Shown: positions 5,254 to 5,832 of the stretch, in pieces
Layout of the letters: each line of letters begins with the position of its first letter
Position numbering within the stretch: position 1 is the first letter of the stretch
Assembly: GCA_030549955.1 (NCBI GenBank)
Contig: JAUQQI010000212.1
Location: 1-5,832 of the forward strand
DNA: 5,832 nt
Direction of reading: 5' to 3'
DNA from: Chloroflexota bacterium
GTDB lineage: Bacteria; Chloroflexota; Dehalococcoidia; JAUQQI01
Program-made: the position numbers and the translations under genes
Notes under the pieces: model-generated
What the model saw: only the letters and a program-made list of their open reading frames with translations
What the model was told of the DNA's origin: nothing
Databases searched by the model: none

Positions 5254-5832
5254 TTAGCGAGTGTCTTCTTCACTGAGCCAGCCCTGGATTACCTGGGCGA
5301 TGACCTCGGGCCGCTGGCGGGCAATGCTCGAAAGCTGTTCGACATAGCCGGGAGCCAGCGGGGCCGGCGTCTCTTCCCCTACTCCGGCGAGGGCCGCCTC
5401 CGGCGGGGCCGGCGGCGCGACTGCCGGTCCGGGGGCGGGCCCGGCCGGGACGGCATAATAGGTCCGGGTCCGGCGCAGCAGGAGGAATACCAGCAGGATG
5501 AGGGCGAGCGGGGCGACCACCAGGGCCGCAACCCGGGCGATCGCAAGGGCCCGCTGCAGCTCAGGCGGAAGTCCCCCTTCCGCACCCGACGCCGGGCCTC
5601 CGACGCTCTCGGCACCTGACTGCAAAGGCATGGCCTGGACGGTGAGGAGATCGCCCCGATTCGGGTCGATGCCGACAGCCGCCGCAACCAGCTGGCGAAT
5701 GTTGTCAAGCTGGGCTGCGGCGGCGGAGTTCGAGTCGACCACGACGCCAACGGAGAGCCGCCGAATACTGCCCGGCGCCCGGACGATGTGTTCGACGCTG
5801 CGGGACGCGTCGAAACTGTTCTGGACTTCCTG
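5254..5832 (-). CDS. fliF: Flagellar MS-ring protein FliF, C-terminal part (5' end outside window)
   Basis: FliF forms the membrane-embedded MS ring that anchors the rotor and houses the export gate. The frame is open from the window edge (5832) to a TAA at 5254-5256, giving the last 192 residues. Visible parts: the end of the periplasmic domain, with APGSIRRLSVGVVVDSN near local residues 18-34 and a GIDPNRGDLLTVQ segment near 54-66, both typical of FliF; one strongly hydrophobic helix at about local residues 101-119 (ALVVAPLALILLVFLLL) followed by RRTR; a Pro/Ala-rich cytoplasmic stretch; and a C-terminal FliG-binding tail ending EVIAQVIQGWLSEEDTR. The N-terminal two thirds, including the first membrane helix, lie outside. 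fliG starts 26 nt downstream, as usual, and the FliF tail binds the FliG N-domain. Identification rests on motifs and context and is firm. Confidence 0.97.
   Translation of the reverse strand, partial: QEVQNSFDASRSVEHIVRAPGSIRRLSVGVVVDSNSAAAAQLDNIRQLVAAAVGIDPNRGDLLTVQAMPLQSGAESVGGPASGAEGGLPPELQRALAIARVAALVVAPLALILLVFLLLRRTRTYYAVPAGPAPGPAVAPPAPPEAALAGVGEETPAPLAPGYVEQLSSIARQRPEVIAQVIQGWLSEEDTR

Noticed and set aside
1..5832. tRNA, rRNA, CRISPR array, insertion sequence or attachment site
   Set aside because: No direct-repeat array, transposase or integrase coding, or cloverleaf-like stretch was found; coding sequence fills the window apart from a 26-nt gap.

Overview
The window is a compact, GC-rich block of flagellar genes, all read from the minus strand, so transcription runs from high to low coordinates. 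The proteins resemble those of Clostridia-type Firmicutes with GC-rich genomes: the FliF-G-H-I-J order, GTG starts, strong GGAGG ribosome binding sites and a soluble lytic transglycosylase inside the flagellar cluster. That placement is an inference from gene order and protein style, not from a database match.

Layout in transcription order: the 3' part of fliF (MS ring, 5832-5254, cut by the window edge); fliG (motor switch, 5227-4222, with a one-base insertion that breaks the frame near 4525-4528); fliH (4235-3558); fliI (export ATPase, 3561-2215); fliJ (2218-1772); a transglycosylase with an SLT domain (1775-1218); flgB (proximal rod, 1221-871); and an unlisted open frame from 871 running off the left edge. 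The last one encodes a proline-rich linker followed by a TIM-barrel-type glycoside hydrolase domain with a YNEPN motif. After the 26-nt fliF-fliG gap every gene overlaps the next by 1 to 14 nt, so the block has no intergenic space, and no promoter or terminator is visible.

The genes fit one job. FliF and FliG form the basal-body base and rotor, FliH/FliI/FliJ form the export ATPase complex, FlgB is an early export substrate that builds the rod, and the two glycan-acting enzymes beside it could open the cell wall for the rod. The most interesting feature is this last part. The glycosidase-like gene starts one base inside the flgB stop codon. It and the transglycosylase both lack a clear Sec signal and both carry an N-terminal RFxxxL segment followed by an Ala/Pro-rich linker. 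FlgB has RFxxxL at a similar distance from its N-terminus. This suggests, without proving it, that two wall-acting enzymes may be exported through the flagellar type III apparatus.
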